Part shown: positions 1 to 10,591 of the stretch, in pieces | Numbering within the stretch: the first letter of the stretch is position 1 | Layout: the number at the start of each line of letters is the position of its first letter | From: Hermatobates lingyangjiaoensis | Taxonomy: Eukaryota; Arthropoda; Insecta; Hemiptera; Hermatobatidae | Length of the DNA stretch: 64,000 nucleotides | Reading direction: 5' to 3' | NCBI GenBank assembly: GCA_026182355.1 | Contig: JAPFBL010000104.1 | Span: 1,481,501-1,545,500, forward strand | Program-made: the position numbers and the translations under genes | Notes under the pieces: generated by a model | Database searches by the model: none | What the model was told of the DNA's origin: nothing | What the model saw: only the letters and a program-made list of their open reading frames with translations

Positions 1-401
1 TTATCATTTGTAGTATTTTTGATAATGAACCTGAAATTCAAGTCAAATGCTGATACAGGTCTTTTAAAGTTAGGCCATTTTTGGCCATTCAGTCAAAACT
101 CCAATTAGCTCTAAAATGAAATGTATCTGTTACTGGCAAAGTATGAGATGCCGGTATTCCATAATGCCGGTTGTTTTTAAGCCAGGTATGAAATATTAGA
201 AGTATTACATACTTACCCTGGGCGTTGTATATAATACCTAGGTACTCTATAGAATCACAAATGCTTTTTTTGAAAAGGTATGAAAAGAAACGTCCTGATA
301 AGGTTATTATGTAAATGACGTTCATTTCTCAAAAAATGTGTTATTTTAAAAAAATATTGAAAGTACCATCAAAAAAATTATTCAAAATGCGTAAAGAAAA
401 T
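1..401. other. AT-rich non-coding DNA, no gene seen
   Basis: No coding signature, RNA gene or clear repeat was recognised. If the IFT80-like exons at 2199 belong to a larger gene to the left, this stretch is probably one of its introns, but no exon for it could be found here. Confidence 0.5.
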
Positions 402-905
402 TCTGGAGTGGCCTACACTAAACTTTACTATAAGTAACTACAATATCAAACTTCTTTGTTATATAATTTTCCAATTAGATATAATATAAATGTCTAGATG
501 TGAGATGTATGTTTGTGTTTCATTCCTGGAGACCATAACGATTGTCATTGAATCAGTTATCAATATACAAACTTATTTTGGTATATCATACAACTGAATC
601 ATATACCACATATACCTTAGTAGTACCACAGCAATAATAACACTTTCGTAAAGCCAAAGAAAAAAAAAAGCGTGTTTTGATCATGCCATATACAATCTCT
701 TATATGTCATTTGTTCGCATAACCAGTGGATCTCATACACGACCATCTTTAACACTACATGGCCAGTGGATCAGTTACATTTATTTCGTTTATCTGAGTT
801 CCTTCTGTATTGAAGAATGAAGTCAATGTTTTTTCCTTTAAGACTCCAAAATATTCCTATTTTGTCTGAAAAATGTCAGCAATTTTAATTTCTAATCACC
901 AATGA
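402..905 (+). mobile_element. HP palindrome element, old copy of module A
   Basis: It begins with TCTGGAGTGGCCTACACT, the same start as the copies at 25348, 55819 and 56633, followed by the palindromic box TTTACTATAAGTAAC. Downstream blocks align in order with module A of those copies, for example around 540-560, 640-660 and 790-880, but with many substitutions and indels, so this is the oldest copy here. The right end is approximate. No module B or terminal hairpin follows. Confidence 0.7.
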
Positions 906-2198
906 ATTAGCTTAAAATTAATATCAGTTTTGTGATATTGAACGAAGGAGTCAATATTACTCAAAGATAATATGATTCATAAACACAAGGAAATATACAT
1001 CCGATATTAAGTTTTGTTCAAAGGTGTAACATATAGATTGTTTACAGCATATTGTTAGACAAATCAATCATACCATGGAAAGCATAGAAATTATATGTTT
1101 GTTTGGCAGTTTCATTAGAAGCAATTTTTAAACTTTTCAAACTGACAATTTCTGTGCACATCACATCCTAAATATGATAAATGTCAACAAAGTAGCTAAA
1201 ATCACTTAGTATTTAATCACAATTATGTCAACAGATTTTTAGTAAAACAAATCATTATATATTATATGGATTTAATCAATATCAATCACAGAACTCTTTC
1301 AAATAAATTATTAATAAAATAAAAGTTATTATTGATTGTCTTTGTATGACTTTGAAAGTAATAATGCAACATTTGTCATTTCATTTAAAAACGCAAATTT
1401 AAAATCCACCTAAAGAAATATTCATAGATTCTTAAATCTTAACTTTACTATCTGTTATTAAGTTTTCATAAACTTCCTCAAATTAAAAGAAAATGATAAT
1501 GTAATTAACAATCATTTGAATTACTTGAAACCATCTTATCTCTTACACTTTCTTTCCTCATAGTGTACTTTCAGAAAATATACAAGGTAAGCTGGTATTT
1601 AATAATTTAAGTGATTCTGATAACCTCTATAGTACTAAGAATACTAATAGTAGATTTAACTATGTAATAAAGAATTTTGCAGTAAAATATTAAAACGTAA
1701 TTAATAATTCATTAGATGACATCTAAAATGTTATTCATTTTATTTAATGGTTTTATTAATATCATACTTTAATAATTGTACCAATCTTGTTAGCTATTTG
1801 GTTTATGATTGGTAATTTAAATGTCTCATGCGAGTTTACGTTGATGCTTGGACACATGATTCCATGTCTGCTTACATCATTTCATCACGTGATTCAGAAG
1901 TCACTCATCTTCCGGGGAGGCGTTCGTTAATTGTTCTCCACAATCATACCAATCACACATTCATCATAAAGTTATGTAAATGTAGTTGCAATAAAAAAAT
2001 AATTCGTTAAACAGATTGTTAATTATACATGATAACGCGTCTCTTTACAGTAATTATGAGTGTAGACCATTCCACTCATGGAATGAGTTTTACAAATATT
2101 GAAGGCTGATATTTTGAGAAATCTAGTTTAGTTTTAACACTCACTTCCATTTTCGTTAGCAGTGGTTCATTAAAGAAAATGATGTATTTTCTTTGCAG
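906..2198. other. AT-rich non-coding stretch, probable IFT80-like intron
   Basis: Nothing was recognised except an AG...GT bracketed 24-nt segment near 1562-1587 that does not encode expected IFT80 residues. The segment ends at the splice acceptor (AG at 2197-2198) of the next exon. Confidence 0.45.
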
Positions 2199-2322
2199 GG
2201 CACTTGATTTAGCTGTTCGCCACAAAGTACACGTAGATACTGTACTACTGAACAGAAGAAGGTATTTACAAGGGTTCGGCAAAAGTGAGACAAATGAGAA
2301 ATTCATCCAGCAAGAGACTAAG
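2199..2322 (+). CDS. IFT80: IFT80-like protein, penultimate coding exon
   Basis: The acceptor TTTCTTTGCAG ends at 2198 and the donor AAG|GTAATC lies at 2322/2323. The first base completes a codon begun in an upstream exon outside the recognised part of the window, and 41 codons follow. The peptide contains ALDLAVRHKVHVDTVLLNRR and then GFGKSETNEKF, which resembles the C-terminal region of IFT80, where a helix ending in ALDLA..HKTHVDTVL.YRQ precedes FG..ETN. IFT80 is a WD-repeat subunit of intraflagellar transport complex B, needed to build cilia. Only this C-terminal tail is present; the WD40 repeats would lie left of the window. The family call is from memory of the conserved motif, not from a search. 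Confidence 0.7.
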
Positions 2323-2381
2323 GTAATCCTAATGAAAGCTAATTGTTTAAGTTTTAACTTTAAATTTACATAATGTTTTAG

Positions 2382-2453
2382 GTTTCATTTGATTCCAAGA
2401 TTGTTGATGACAACGTTGATAAAGAGTTACAAAGAGATCTTATTACTACTTAA
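2382..2453 (+). CDS. IFT80: IFT80-like protein, terminal coding exon
   Basis: A 59-nt intron (2323-2381, GT...AG) separates this exon from the previous one, with the frame kept at phase 0. It encodes 23 residues rich in acidic and basic side chains, starting VSFDSKIVDD, then TAA at 2451-2453. Charged C-termini following the ETN motif are typical of IFT80. A candidate polyadenylation signal AATAAA lies at 2572-2577. The next gene on the same strand starts about 680 bp later, so the two genes are closely spaced head to tail. Confidence 0.65.
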   Translation, partial: VSFDSKIVDDNVDKELQRDLITT

Positions 2454-2571
2454 GTCACATGATGTACTGAGAAGAGGATACCCTGGAGGATTTTCGACAA
2501 CTTGTCGTTACTAGACATATTACGGATTTTGATCAAAGAGCAAAACATCAGCCTGAAACAGAAACTTTTAT

Positions 2572-2577
2572 AATAAA
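2572..2577 (+). terminator. AATAAA polyadenylation signal of the IFT80-like gene
   Basis: AATAAA lies about 120 nt after the TAA stop in an AT-rich 3' UTR. A second AATAAA-type site occurs near 2639-2645. The first is the better candidate by distance. Confidence 0.5.
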
Positions 2578-3133
2578 ACAGGAGTTCATATGGTTAATCT
2601 AGCCTCTGTATTTAATATATATATGCTCATTATTAATGAAATAAATATTTAAGAATTTTTTTATTTGTACTTGATCAATATGGCAAAGTTAGTGATATAC
2701 GAACAAGGAGTAATATTACGGATATAGAATATTGATATCTGATATCATCCATAATTAGTTAGTGATATAAATAAATTGTTATGATGATTGGCTAGAAGAA
2801 TGCTGTTTTAACTTTGCATAGATCAGTAATTTTTTTTTTTAAACAGACCCAAAGGCGATCCAGAGGCGTTAAAAATTAACTTCTAACGGTATTCTGATCA
2901 ACATTATAATTATATGAGTGATTTGCCTGCACATATAAATGAAGATCTCAGAATGGTATAGTGAAAAGCATAAATGACCAGTAGCAAGGCTTAACGGTGA
3001 GTTTACTGATGACATATTACTCGAGAAACACGAGTAATTCGGTAATCAGAAAATGTATTCTTCTTCTAGTGCTCGGAGGGGGAGACAATGGGAGGAGCCA
3101 TGAAGAAAGGGATAGCTATTAATAGGAAGCGCA
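2578..3133 (+). promoter_or_regulatory. Intergenic DNA and 5' leader of the Methuselah-like GPCR gene
   Basis: This is the short gap between two same-strand genes, so it should hold the GPCR promoter and leader. A TATAAAT-like sequence sits near 2935, but no clear initiator was identified. The leader contains an upstream out-of-frame ATG at 3053 with its own stop about 16 codons later, and further out-of-frame ATGs near 3088 and 3100, which could reduce translation of the main ORF. Promoter position is inferred. Confidence 0.3.
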
Positions 3134-4364
3134 GTGATGTGGGGAGTGGTGTGGGCGGTGGTGGTGCTGGGGGCAGAGGCCGTGCACAAGTGCTGCCCCC
3201 GAGGGCAGGCGCTGGGGGCGTCTGCCGAGTGTCTCAGCTCGAGCCATACCTGGCTGTACGGTCCTGTTTCTGTGGGCCAGCCATGTCTGGGTGAAATCAA
3301 CCCAGCTCGTGAAGGAGCTTTCGCATCGTGCGTTGACAACAATGCTACCACCGGTGCCTTGGTTACGTTACGCTGCCCTGATGTCTCATTCACTGAAGTT
3401 CCTCGTATAAATTATCTGAAAAAGTGTTGTCCTCATGGACACGTTTACTCAACTCGTCTTCAGAGTTGTTGGGATGATGATTTACAGCCTGATGATCGAA
3501 ACACACGCTTTTTACTCAACATCGTCATGGCAGGTAGTGCCGGTATGGTTGACCTGGAAGTAGGAACACCATCATGCTCAAATCATGAAGTTCTGGCTGA
3601 CTATGAAATTCCTGATGCCAATATATGGCGTGAAGATCGAGGTATACGATTTCGCGAGCTTGGAGCAGCCCAAGCAGTTGTTCTTGCAGCGGAAAGAGTG
3701 TGTGTCGAGATTGCAGATCGTCCACGTACCCTAGTCGTGCGCGCTTGCCAAGACGCTCTCGTAGTTTGTAAAGAAAAACCATGCATTCGGAAGTGCTGTC
3801 CCATAGGAAGCGTTTATAACAGATCTCGTTGTGTACCTTCTCGTAGGGGGTTAAAACCTCCACTCTTCTACCACGGAACCGAACTGACTGCTCCTATTAC
3901 TCCTGCATTTTACATAGGCGTTCCCTGTTCTGCCTCAGACAGCAAATATGCTGTCCGCCCTGACCAAAATTCTGAGGACATTTTCTTTTTCCAATCAGAC
4001 GGTACTGTGTACTTCCCCGCATATAATGAGTTTGTAGACCACACAAAGTACTGTCTTGAACACGTTGACAATCCTAATATCAGCCTAATTGGGGACAAAT
4101 TACTTCTTTGTTTCAACGAAAGTGAAGAAGAAGCCGGCTGGGTGTATGGAAGCAGCAAGTTCTACATTCAGGCAGCAGGTATGGTTCTATCAAGCTTCTT
4201 CCTACTCCTCACTCTACTGGTGTACTGCTGCCTGCCCAGCCTCCAAAACCTGCACGGCAAAACCATCATGTCACACCTGGTCAGTCTGCTCGTTGCCTTT
4301 GTCATCCTGGCAGCCATTCAAATGTTCCCAGATTTCTACGATTCCACTACATGCCTTGCTCTAG
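3134..4364 (+). CDS. Methuselah-like class B GPCR, exon with signal peptide, ectodomain, TM1 and TM2
   Basis: The exon encodes 410 residues plus one base of a split codon and ends at a perfect donor, G|GTAAGT (4364/4365). Residues 1-16 form a hydrophobic signal peptide. The ectodomain is Cys-rich with three repeats of the KCCP.G motif (Cys pairs near residues 20, 98 and 221) and several N-glycosylation sequons, as in Methuselah-family ectodomains. TM1 spans about 346-368 and TM2 about 380-400, followed by the conserved Cys before TM3. The reading frame continues only ten codons past the donor, into intron. Methuselah receptors are arthropod-expanded surface GPCRs tied to stress resistance and lifespan; the ligand here is unknown. 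The exon is markedly GC-richer than its surroundings. ATGs occur at both codons 1 and 2. Confidence 0.9.
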
Positions 4365-4687
4365 GTAAGTTCAACACAAAACTGTCAACTGACAAATGAA
4401 ATAGAAATTGTTAAGTAATAAAAATTACTAAATAAATGAAGGTATTCTTTTTCTTAGAAGATTGTTGAAGGATATAGATTATTTTTATCTTTATGAGAAG
4501 AATTTTTCTTAAATAATTTAATAACTGTTTCAATGCTGAAAACGAAACCACTTTTAGAGGTCTCTACTGATATTCTAATACTAGCTTCATCAACGCTATT
4601 CAGAATAATATATCGTTCTTCTCTTAGTATAACACCAGTTAATTCTCTTACATCTGATCTGAGAAGTCCATGATAAAATATTACAGC

Positions 4688-4750
4688 ATGTTCTAGGGGG
4701 CATCAGTGGCTCAACTGTATAGACGACAGTGACATGTGTTCGAGTTCCTC
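4688..4750 (+). repeat. tRNA-like SINE head
   Basis: A GC-richer patch carries a pol III A-box-like TGGCTCAACTGTATA and, about 30 nt later, a B-box-like TGTTCGAGTTCC. No folded acceptor arm or CCA end is visible, so this is a SINE relic rather than a tRNA gene. The intron DNA on either side (4365-4687 and 4751-5500) shows nothing recognisable. Confidence 0.4.
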
Positions 4751-5504
4751 AAATTCTAAGCTATTTGCTTTGTCCACAGTTTGCAATTCATAGGAATTTT
4801 TGTAAATAGCAACCATTGTTGATGCATCTATTTCTATAAAAAGAACAATATTTATTTTAGTTGAAGCAGCACTGATCACTCCTATCTTAAAGAGTTATAG
4901 TCTATTTCAAATTGTATCATGTTAATTTATATGTTAACACACATACTAAGTTTTGTGTGTTAATATAAGGTTTGAATAATATTAAAACAACTAAAGTGGG
5001 TCTTGAAGCATTTTCAGAAAAAATGAACAATCAGTTTAGTTAAGTTGTTTAACCGTGATAACCACATTCTAGGGAATAAAAAATGTAATTTGCAGTTTGT
5101 ATTGACATTTGGTAAACGCTTGATAAGTTATTATAAAAACTTAAATTGAATAAACATAAGTGACATTAAAAACAATTTACATCGTATGATTTAGCATTCA
5201 TAAGACCAGACATTGAAACAAGAAAATTATGTTGAATTGTAACATTCATTGAAAAACAGCCTTATACAATTAATTCTAATAGAAGAAATGAACAGACATT
5301 ATCAATTTCAAACAGTAGTTTAATTGTATTACTAAGTAATTTAGTTCATCCATTCAAAAGAGATTATGGAAATCATTGTAAATATTGTAAATAATTATTT
5401 TATTTTATAATTTTTGAGCACCCACTCGCTTTATTTTTGAGGCCCTCCATTTATTTATGCGGACGTTGAATAAAGCTAAGCATATACCTACAGAAAGGAC
5501 GTTA

Positions 5505-5592
5505 AATTGTCGGCATCAAGCCAGTAAATATCAGGTACTCGTTAAAAATCCCTGATTTAAATACATTTCAATTGGGCAAAATTTAGTTCACC
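5505..5592 (+). repeat. Partial SINE, 3' body only
   Basis: The segment with CAGGTACTCGTTAAAAAT and the following CAAAATTTAGTTCA matches the 3' half of the fuller SINE at 5745-5975. The tRNA-like head is missing. Confidence 0.5.
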
Positions 5593-5744
5593 GAATGTAA
5601 AACCAACAGGTAATGTGGCTCGCTAATTACCAAAACGAGTGTCATTATTATTATTACATAATAGTCTAAGAAGACTATTATTTTTAAAGATTGAGCATAA
5701 TATAAGTATGTACAGTTAGATGATTACTAGTTAACTATAAGAGA

Positions 5745-5975
5745 GTCAAGGTAGCCCACTAGCTTAAGTACTCACTTGGACTGGTATCAAGTGCTCACCT
5801 GGTTCAATACCCACTCTGGTTCTCGATTTATACAAGCAGAAAGTAAAAAAATCTGAGCTCGACGGCACTCAGAGAGGATGTTCATCCATTGGTCCTGAGA
5901 CTGTATGCTGTCAGGTACTCATAAAAGATCCTTACTCTAAATACACTTAAATTAGACAAAATTTAGGACTCATTA
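5745..5975 (+). repeat. tRNA-derived SINE
   Basis: The head has a tRNA-like GTAGCCCACTAGCTTAAGT segment (A-box region) and the B box GGTTCAATACCC at 5811-5822. A body follows with GGATGTTCATCC and the tail CAGGTACTCATAAAAGAT. The same body and tail recur on the minus strand at 28065-28210 and 37075-37315 and as a fragment at 5505, which establishes an interspersed family. Flanking target duplications were not identified. Confidence 0.65.
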
Positions 5976-6280
5976 TGTAGAAATTTAATTGTTTAGTATC
6001 ACAAACGGCTAATATTCGGACTATGGGCTCCCTTGTGCGACTGTCACTACAACTTAACCTAGTATTACGTTATTCTAGTATATTTTCTACCCTTCATAAA
6101 TGGCTCTTTAGAGAGAGCGACACATTAGTATGTTCTATTTGTAATAGTTAAACTTTATGTTACTTTTTTAGAAGCGCCCAAACGGTTGCATCATTTCTAT
6201 GTTTATCCCACTATTTGTAGTTCTTATAAATCTATATACTTATAAAACTCTCTTGCTTGCGTTTAAATGTTTGCACAAGA

Positions 6281-6345
6281 TCTAAATTGAACCCACAGCA
6301 TTGGAGGTCCAGCCCGCGCTACCTACTGAGTCACGGTGACTTTGG
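6281..6345 (-). repeat. tRNA-like SINE head, minus strand
   Basis: Read on the minus strand, CCGTGACTCAGTAGGTAGCG resembles an A box and GGGTTCAATTTAG a B box, spaced about 35 nt. There is no mature tRNA cloverleaf. Nothing is recognised in 5976-6280 or 6346-7094. Confidence 0.4.
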
Positions 6346-7094
6346 CGAAGTAAAATTCCAAAACCTGATATAAATTACGTCGATAGATTCAATAAATGTT
6401 TTTCGATTTCAATTATAATGATTTATCTATAATAAATTAAGAGAGAGAAAATGTAATGGATAATCGACGAGAATATAAACTAATTATTTAATATATCAAC
6501 AAATGATATTTATTATAGTTAACAGAAGTTTCAGAATTTATCATATTAATACAAGTAAAATATCAACAGCACACACTTATGTCCGTAATCAAAAAACACT
6601 GTCATAATGCCTATATTTTCTTCTTTTTGATATATCTATTTCAATAAAAATGGTGAAGTAGGGCTCCCAATATATCGGAAGGTATGGAAAAGTTATTAAT
6701 AAAACTAATTCTCTCTATATTAAGGAGTTCAGGTTTAATTACATTAGCTGTAGCATCTCAGGAAATTACAACTTCTTCTAGTTGCCAAGAGAGGAACTAA
6801 TGCCGGTATCTATAATGCTTGAATTAGTCTTATTTGTGGCGCAAATTTACTAAATAATATTAACTTGCAAGATGAGAGTTCAAGAAGAAAATGTTAGTGA
6901 AGACAGAGTTGAAAAGAATGAAAATAAGGAGATTATTACTGCCCAAAGACATGTTTATTCTTGCATGTAATGCTGATTAGTGTATTGAATAAAATTTACT
7001 CTTCATTCACCAACCCATAGATATTGTTCACAGAAAATTCTATATAAGTTTCATTTAATGAGATATTCAGAGAAATTAATCATAGGTTAACTGA

Positions 7095-7329
7095 ATAATT
7101 TTCAGGAGGAATTAAACAATATCTGTCATACTACTCGGTTTGTGTAGGAACAGAACCCACACAGTACCCTCAAGAATTTCTTGACTCACTAGAGTTAGTC
7201 TGGATTGCTCCAGCATATGCTAGAACACAAATAGGATGCTCCTGTCATGTGCATGTATGAGAAACATTGATCTATTGCGCTTATATAGTGGAACAAGACT
7301 AATAAATGAGGGGCTTTATGGTAATGTCA
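7095..7329 (+). pseudogene. PIF1-type helicase remnant, left part
   Basis: Conceptual reading with frame breaks gives YPQEFLDSL, a degenerate (L)K.G.P..M block, MRNIDL and SGTRL. This is the motif order found near the C-terminus of PIF1-like helicases encoded by Helitron elements (EFLNSL, LKxGxPVMLLRN, NGTRL). The reading stops abruptly at base A7329, where a Helitron begins, and resumes at 10592. The fragment is decayed, with no start and at least one frameshift. It may be a relic of an older Helitron rather than a cellular PIF1. Confidence 0.65.
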
Positions 7330-8214
7330 TCTATATAAATAAAATAATGATTTTTTCTGTACATTGCTTAGAACTGACTCATTTCAAGTTTTCTTTACGT
7401 TTCATACATTGGAGAAACCGAATCCACCCTTAAAAAAATTTCTGTCGGTTTGTTAGTTTGTCGGTTTGTCCGCAAAATTTTGTCACAAGTAAACTCAGCC
7501 ACCATAACACATATCAAGCTGAAACTTTTACTGCAAATTTGTGTATGTCTAACTTAAAATATAGGCTCTTAATTGATGGGAAATTCAACGTAGAAGTGAA
7601 ATTATGGACGTTTAAAGCAAAAACGTTTGTCACAAGTAAACTCAGCCACCATAAAACATAGCGAGGTGAAACTGTGACACTAGATTTGTGCATGTCTAAC
7701 TTAAAATATGGGCTCTAAATAGATTGATAATTCAGTACAGAAGCGAAATTCTGGGGCTTTGAGCTGTATTTTGCTCACTTCGCAAACAGGTTTATTTTCA
7801 AAATACACAGGTGTGGCAAGTAGGTATTGTTGTTGATTTTAATTTCATTGGAGTTTATGAATATACTAGCACACGTACCCGTCTTTGACGGAATCAAAAA
7901 TTCTATTATACTTGGTATTCCAAAATATCAATTATAGTATTATACTAATACTACAATTAGAAGTTATAGAATAGTAGAAAATACCATTATTAGTACAGTG
8001 CTAAACAAATGCCTCTGTATACAAAGATTAGATTTTAAGTTAGACATACACAAATCTACAATCAATGTTTCAGCTTTATATGTCTTATGGTGGCAATATT
8101 TTGTGGACAAATCGACAGACAGAAATTATTCTAAGGGTACATGTGGCTACTCTGAAGTATGAAACGTAAAGAAAACTTGAAATGAGTTAGTTCTAATTAA
8201 CGTGCTCCCAGTCA

Positions 8215-8592
8215 AAAGCTAGCACGCAAGCCACTGGGCTACTCTGGTTCCATACCTTACTTTATTACCAGTGTTTTTATTAGGCAAATATTGAATTAAA
8301 AAAAAAATTTTTATTGTATTTATTTATAATACATTTGCACTACTGTCATCGGCGAGCAAGCAAGCTACTGGCTACCCTGGCTAGATCCCTTTACTTTATT
8401 ACCATTTTTTATATTATCCACATTTTGAATTCAAAAAAATATTTGTTTGTTACATTTATTTATAATACATTTGCACTATTGTCATCGGGGATCACGCAAG
8501 CCACTGGGTTTCTCTGGTCCCATACCTTACATTATTACCAGTGTATTTAAAAAGCAAATAATAAATTAAAAAAAAGTTTACAGTTATATATA
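8215..8592. repeat. Tandem array of about 140-bp units with tRNA A-box-like start
   Basis: About 2.7 units begin near 8220, 8360 and 8495. Each has a GCAAGCCACTGGGCTACTCTGG-type head (on the minus strand, an A-box-like TAGCCCAGTGGC), then a TTACTTTATTACCAGTGT block and an AT-rich tail with TTTATAATACATTTGCACT. The units differ by several substitutions. The array lies between two Helitron 3' ends. Confidence 0.65.
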
Positions 8593-8739
8593 ATACATAG
8601 CAAAGGTACCCGTCTTTGACGGAATCAGAAGTTCCGTCATTTTTGGTATTCCAAAATGTCATTAGATATTATAGAAGAGTAGAAAATACCATTATTACTA
8701 CAGTGTTAAACAAATGCCTCTAAATACACTACATTAACT

Positions 8740-9425
8740 GTCTGTCCTTCAGGTTTATGTAGAGGAAAGAATTGAAACCTCTGACCCTTGAGCAAGTAAA
8801 CTACAGTTGACCATGTGAGAAAAACTTGGTTTCGCTACCTTGTATTCCTGCGTTAGATAAAGTCTCCCTTTGCGACTTAGTCAACGTCATTGCGAAATAG
8901 ACTCTGACCGGACTTTGCAATCATTTCAACGTAAACTGTCAGTGGCTCGGAATCAATGGTATGTGTGGTATACACACAGACTCCCCAATACCACATCCAG
9001 TCATTATGTCCGCCTCTATGGCATATCTGTGTAGAAAACGAACTCATAGTCGTGTACCGTTGCACAGTTTTGGGGCACTCATGTTTCGTAACATGAAATT
9101 TGTTACTGCTACTAAATTGCAGCATGATTGGTGCTCCTACTTGAAGTTTTAACTCATGAGCAGGCAGTCCAGGAGAAATTCAGAGTCAAGAAATTCAATT
9201 AGATAATGAACTGCTTCTTCATCACTAATCCAATCTCTTTACTGACTTGTAAGGTCTTTCCTCGGTATGATATAGCGTAAGAACTTGTTTGTTGATTTTT
9301 CCTGCCTGTTCGTATTAAGAGTTGAGAATTGCTCGTTTACAAAACTATTTATTCGTAATAGATAGTACATCCTCAACTCTGGGCAACACTTTTAATAAGA
9401 TGTTAAATACGCAATATATTCATAT
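8740..9425 (-). pseudogene. Helitron helicase C-terminus remnant, minus strand
   Basis: Minus-strand reading gives ELKLQVGAPIML, then LCNGTRL, RYAIEADIMTG, an MTLTKSQ block (motif VI region, usually MTINKSQG) and FFSHGQL near 8790. These follow the order of PIF1-type Helitron helicases. Several stops and frameshifts disrupt the frame. The corresponding + strand relic in the host Helitron at 10010-10450 keeps WLCERTILS, EFLDS, KLKVGAPS and a short stretch near NGQL, but has lost the middle by deletion. Confidence 0.65.
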
Positions 9426-9814
9426 GCTCCAATGAAATTAAAATCAACTAACAATACCTACTTGCCACACCTGTGTATTTTCAAAACAAACTTGTCTGTG
9501 AAGTTAGGAAAATACGCTTAAAGCCCTATAACCTCGTTTCTGTACTTAATTATGAATCTATTTACAGCCCATATTTTAAGTTAGGCATACACAAATCCAG
9601 TGTCAAAGTTTCAGCTCGCCATGTCTTATTATGGCTGAGTTTACTTGTGATAAACGTTTTTGCGTTAAACGTCCATAACTTCACTTCTACGTTGAATTTC
9701 CAAATAATTCAGAGCCTATATTTTAAGTTAGACCTACCCAAATCTACTGTAAAAGTTTCAGCTTTATATGTCTTATGGTAGCTGAGTTTACTTGTGACAA
9801 AGTTTTGCGGACAA

Positions 9815-9895
9815 ACAGACAAACCGACAAAACGACAACCCGACAAACCGACAACCCGACAAACCGACAACCCGACAAACGGACAAACCGACAGA
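9815..9895. repeat. Minisatellite of CCGACAAAC-type units inside the Helitron 5' arm
   Basis: Nine- to ten-base units (CCGACAAA / CCCGACAA) are repeated about eight times. The opposite arm at 7442-7475 carries only about three, so the array has expanded or contracted between the two Helitron copies. Confidence 0.8.
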
Positions 9896-10591
9896 AATTT
9901 TTCTAAGGGTGGATTCGGTTTCTCCAATGTATGAAACGTAAAGAAAACTTGAATTGAGTCAGTTCTAAGCAATGTACAGACAAAATCATTATTTTATTTA
10001 TATAGATTGCGTATTTGACATTATTGAAAAGGTGTTTCCCAGAGTTCAAGATGTACTATCTATTCAGAATAAATGGCTTTGTGAACGAACAATTCTCAGC
10101 CCTTAATATAAACAGGCAGGAAAAACCAACAAACAAGTTCTTACGCTATATCATATCGAAGAAAGAACTTACAATTCAGTACAGAGAGTGATTAGTGATG
10201 AGGAAGCAGGTCATTATCTAACTGAATTTCTTGACTCCGTGCCTGTTCATGAGTAAAAACTTAAAGTAGGAGCACCATCATGCTGCGTTTAGTATCAGTA
10301 ACAAATTTCATTTTACGAAACTTGAGTGCCTCGGGAAATGTAAAATTTTCCCGACATGACTCAAATCTCAAATGGTCAACTGTAGTTTGCTTCCTCAAGA
10401 GTTAGAGGTTCCAACTCTTTGTTCTTCCATGAACCTCAAGGACAGACATCTAATGTGGTGTATACAGAAGCATTTGTTTAACAATACACTAATAATGGTA
10501 TTTTTTACTATTCTATAATTTCTAATGATATTTTGGAATACCATGTAGAATCAAATTTTTTGATTCCGTCAATGACGGGTAGGTTTGCTAG

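Larger units (their letters stand above)
7866..10006 (-). mobile_element. Compound Helitron, minus strand, inserted in the + strand Helitron
   Basis: Read on the minus strand it starts at 10006 with TCTATATAAATAAAATAATG and ends at 7866 with CTAG preceded by a CCGTC...GACGG hairpin. The host sequence joins as GAATATA|TTGCG, exactly the uninterrupted sequence seen near 9410-9425 on the minus strand, so insertion was at A|T with no loss. It contains, in minus-strand order, the 5' arm, a helicase C-terminus remnant, a first 3' end near 8597 whose CTAG has become CTAT, a tRNA-like tandem array, and a 5'-truncated second Helitron copy ending at 7866. Confidence 0.75.
7330..10591 (+). mobile_element. 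Helitron, + strand, split by a second Helitron
   Basis: The left terminus is A|TCTATATAAATAAAATAATG, with 5' TC at 7330. The right end is a hairpin (CCGTCA/TGACGG, 10567-10579), then nine bases, then CTAG at 10588-10591, followed by T. These are the hallmarks of rolling-circle Helitrons: 5' TC, 3' hairpin plus CTRR, insertion between A and T. Its body is 7330-7865 plus 10007-10591; the rest (7866-10006) is an inserted minus-strand copy. The right part encodes a decayed helicase C-terminus. Internal direct repeats (CACAAGTAAACTCAGCCACC at about 7488 and 7631) occur in the left part. Confidence 0.8.

Noticed and set aside
1562..1587. A 24-nt micro-exon of the IFT80-like gene between AG and GTAAG
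   Set aside because: The encoded residues do not resemble the IFT80 segment expected before ALDLA, and the phase does not supply the needed codon fragment.
3525..3863. Minus-strand open frames opposite GPCR exon 1
   Set aside because: They are shadows of a strong + strand coding exon and have no motif of their own.
4365..4399. Extension of the GPCR reading frame to a stop at 4399, making a 421-residue protein
   Set aside because: A perfect GTAAGT donor precedes these codons, the product would end after TM2, and a phase-matched TM3 exon exists at 46339.
4688..4750. A functional tRNA gene
   Set aside because: Box-like elements are present but no seven-base acceptor stem or paired anticodon arm could be traced; it fits a SINE relic better. 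The same holds for 6281-6345 and 37240-37310.
8215..8592. CRISPR-like repeat array
   Set aside because: The units are long, imperfect, directly adjacent without unique spacers, and the DNA is animal.
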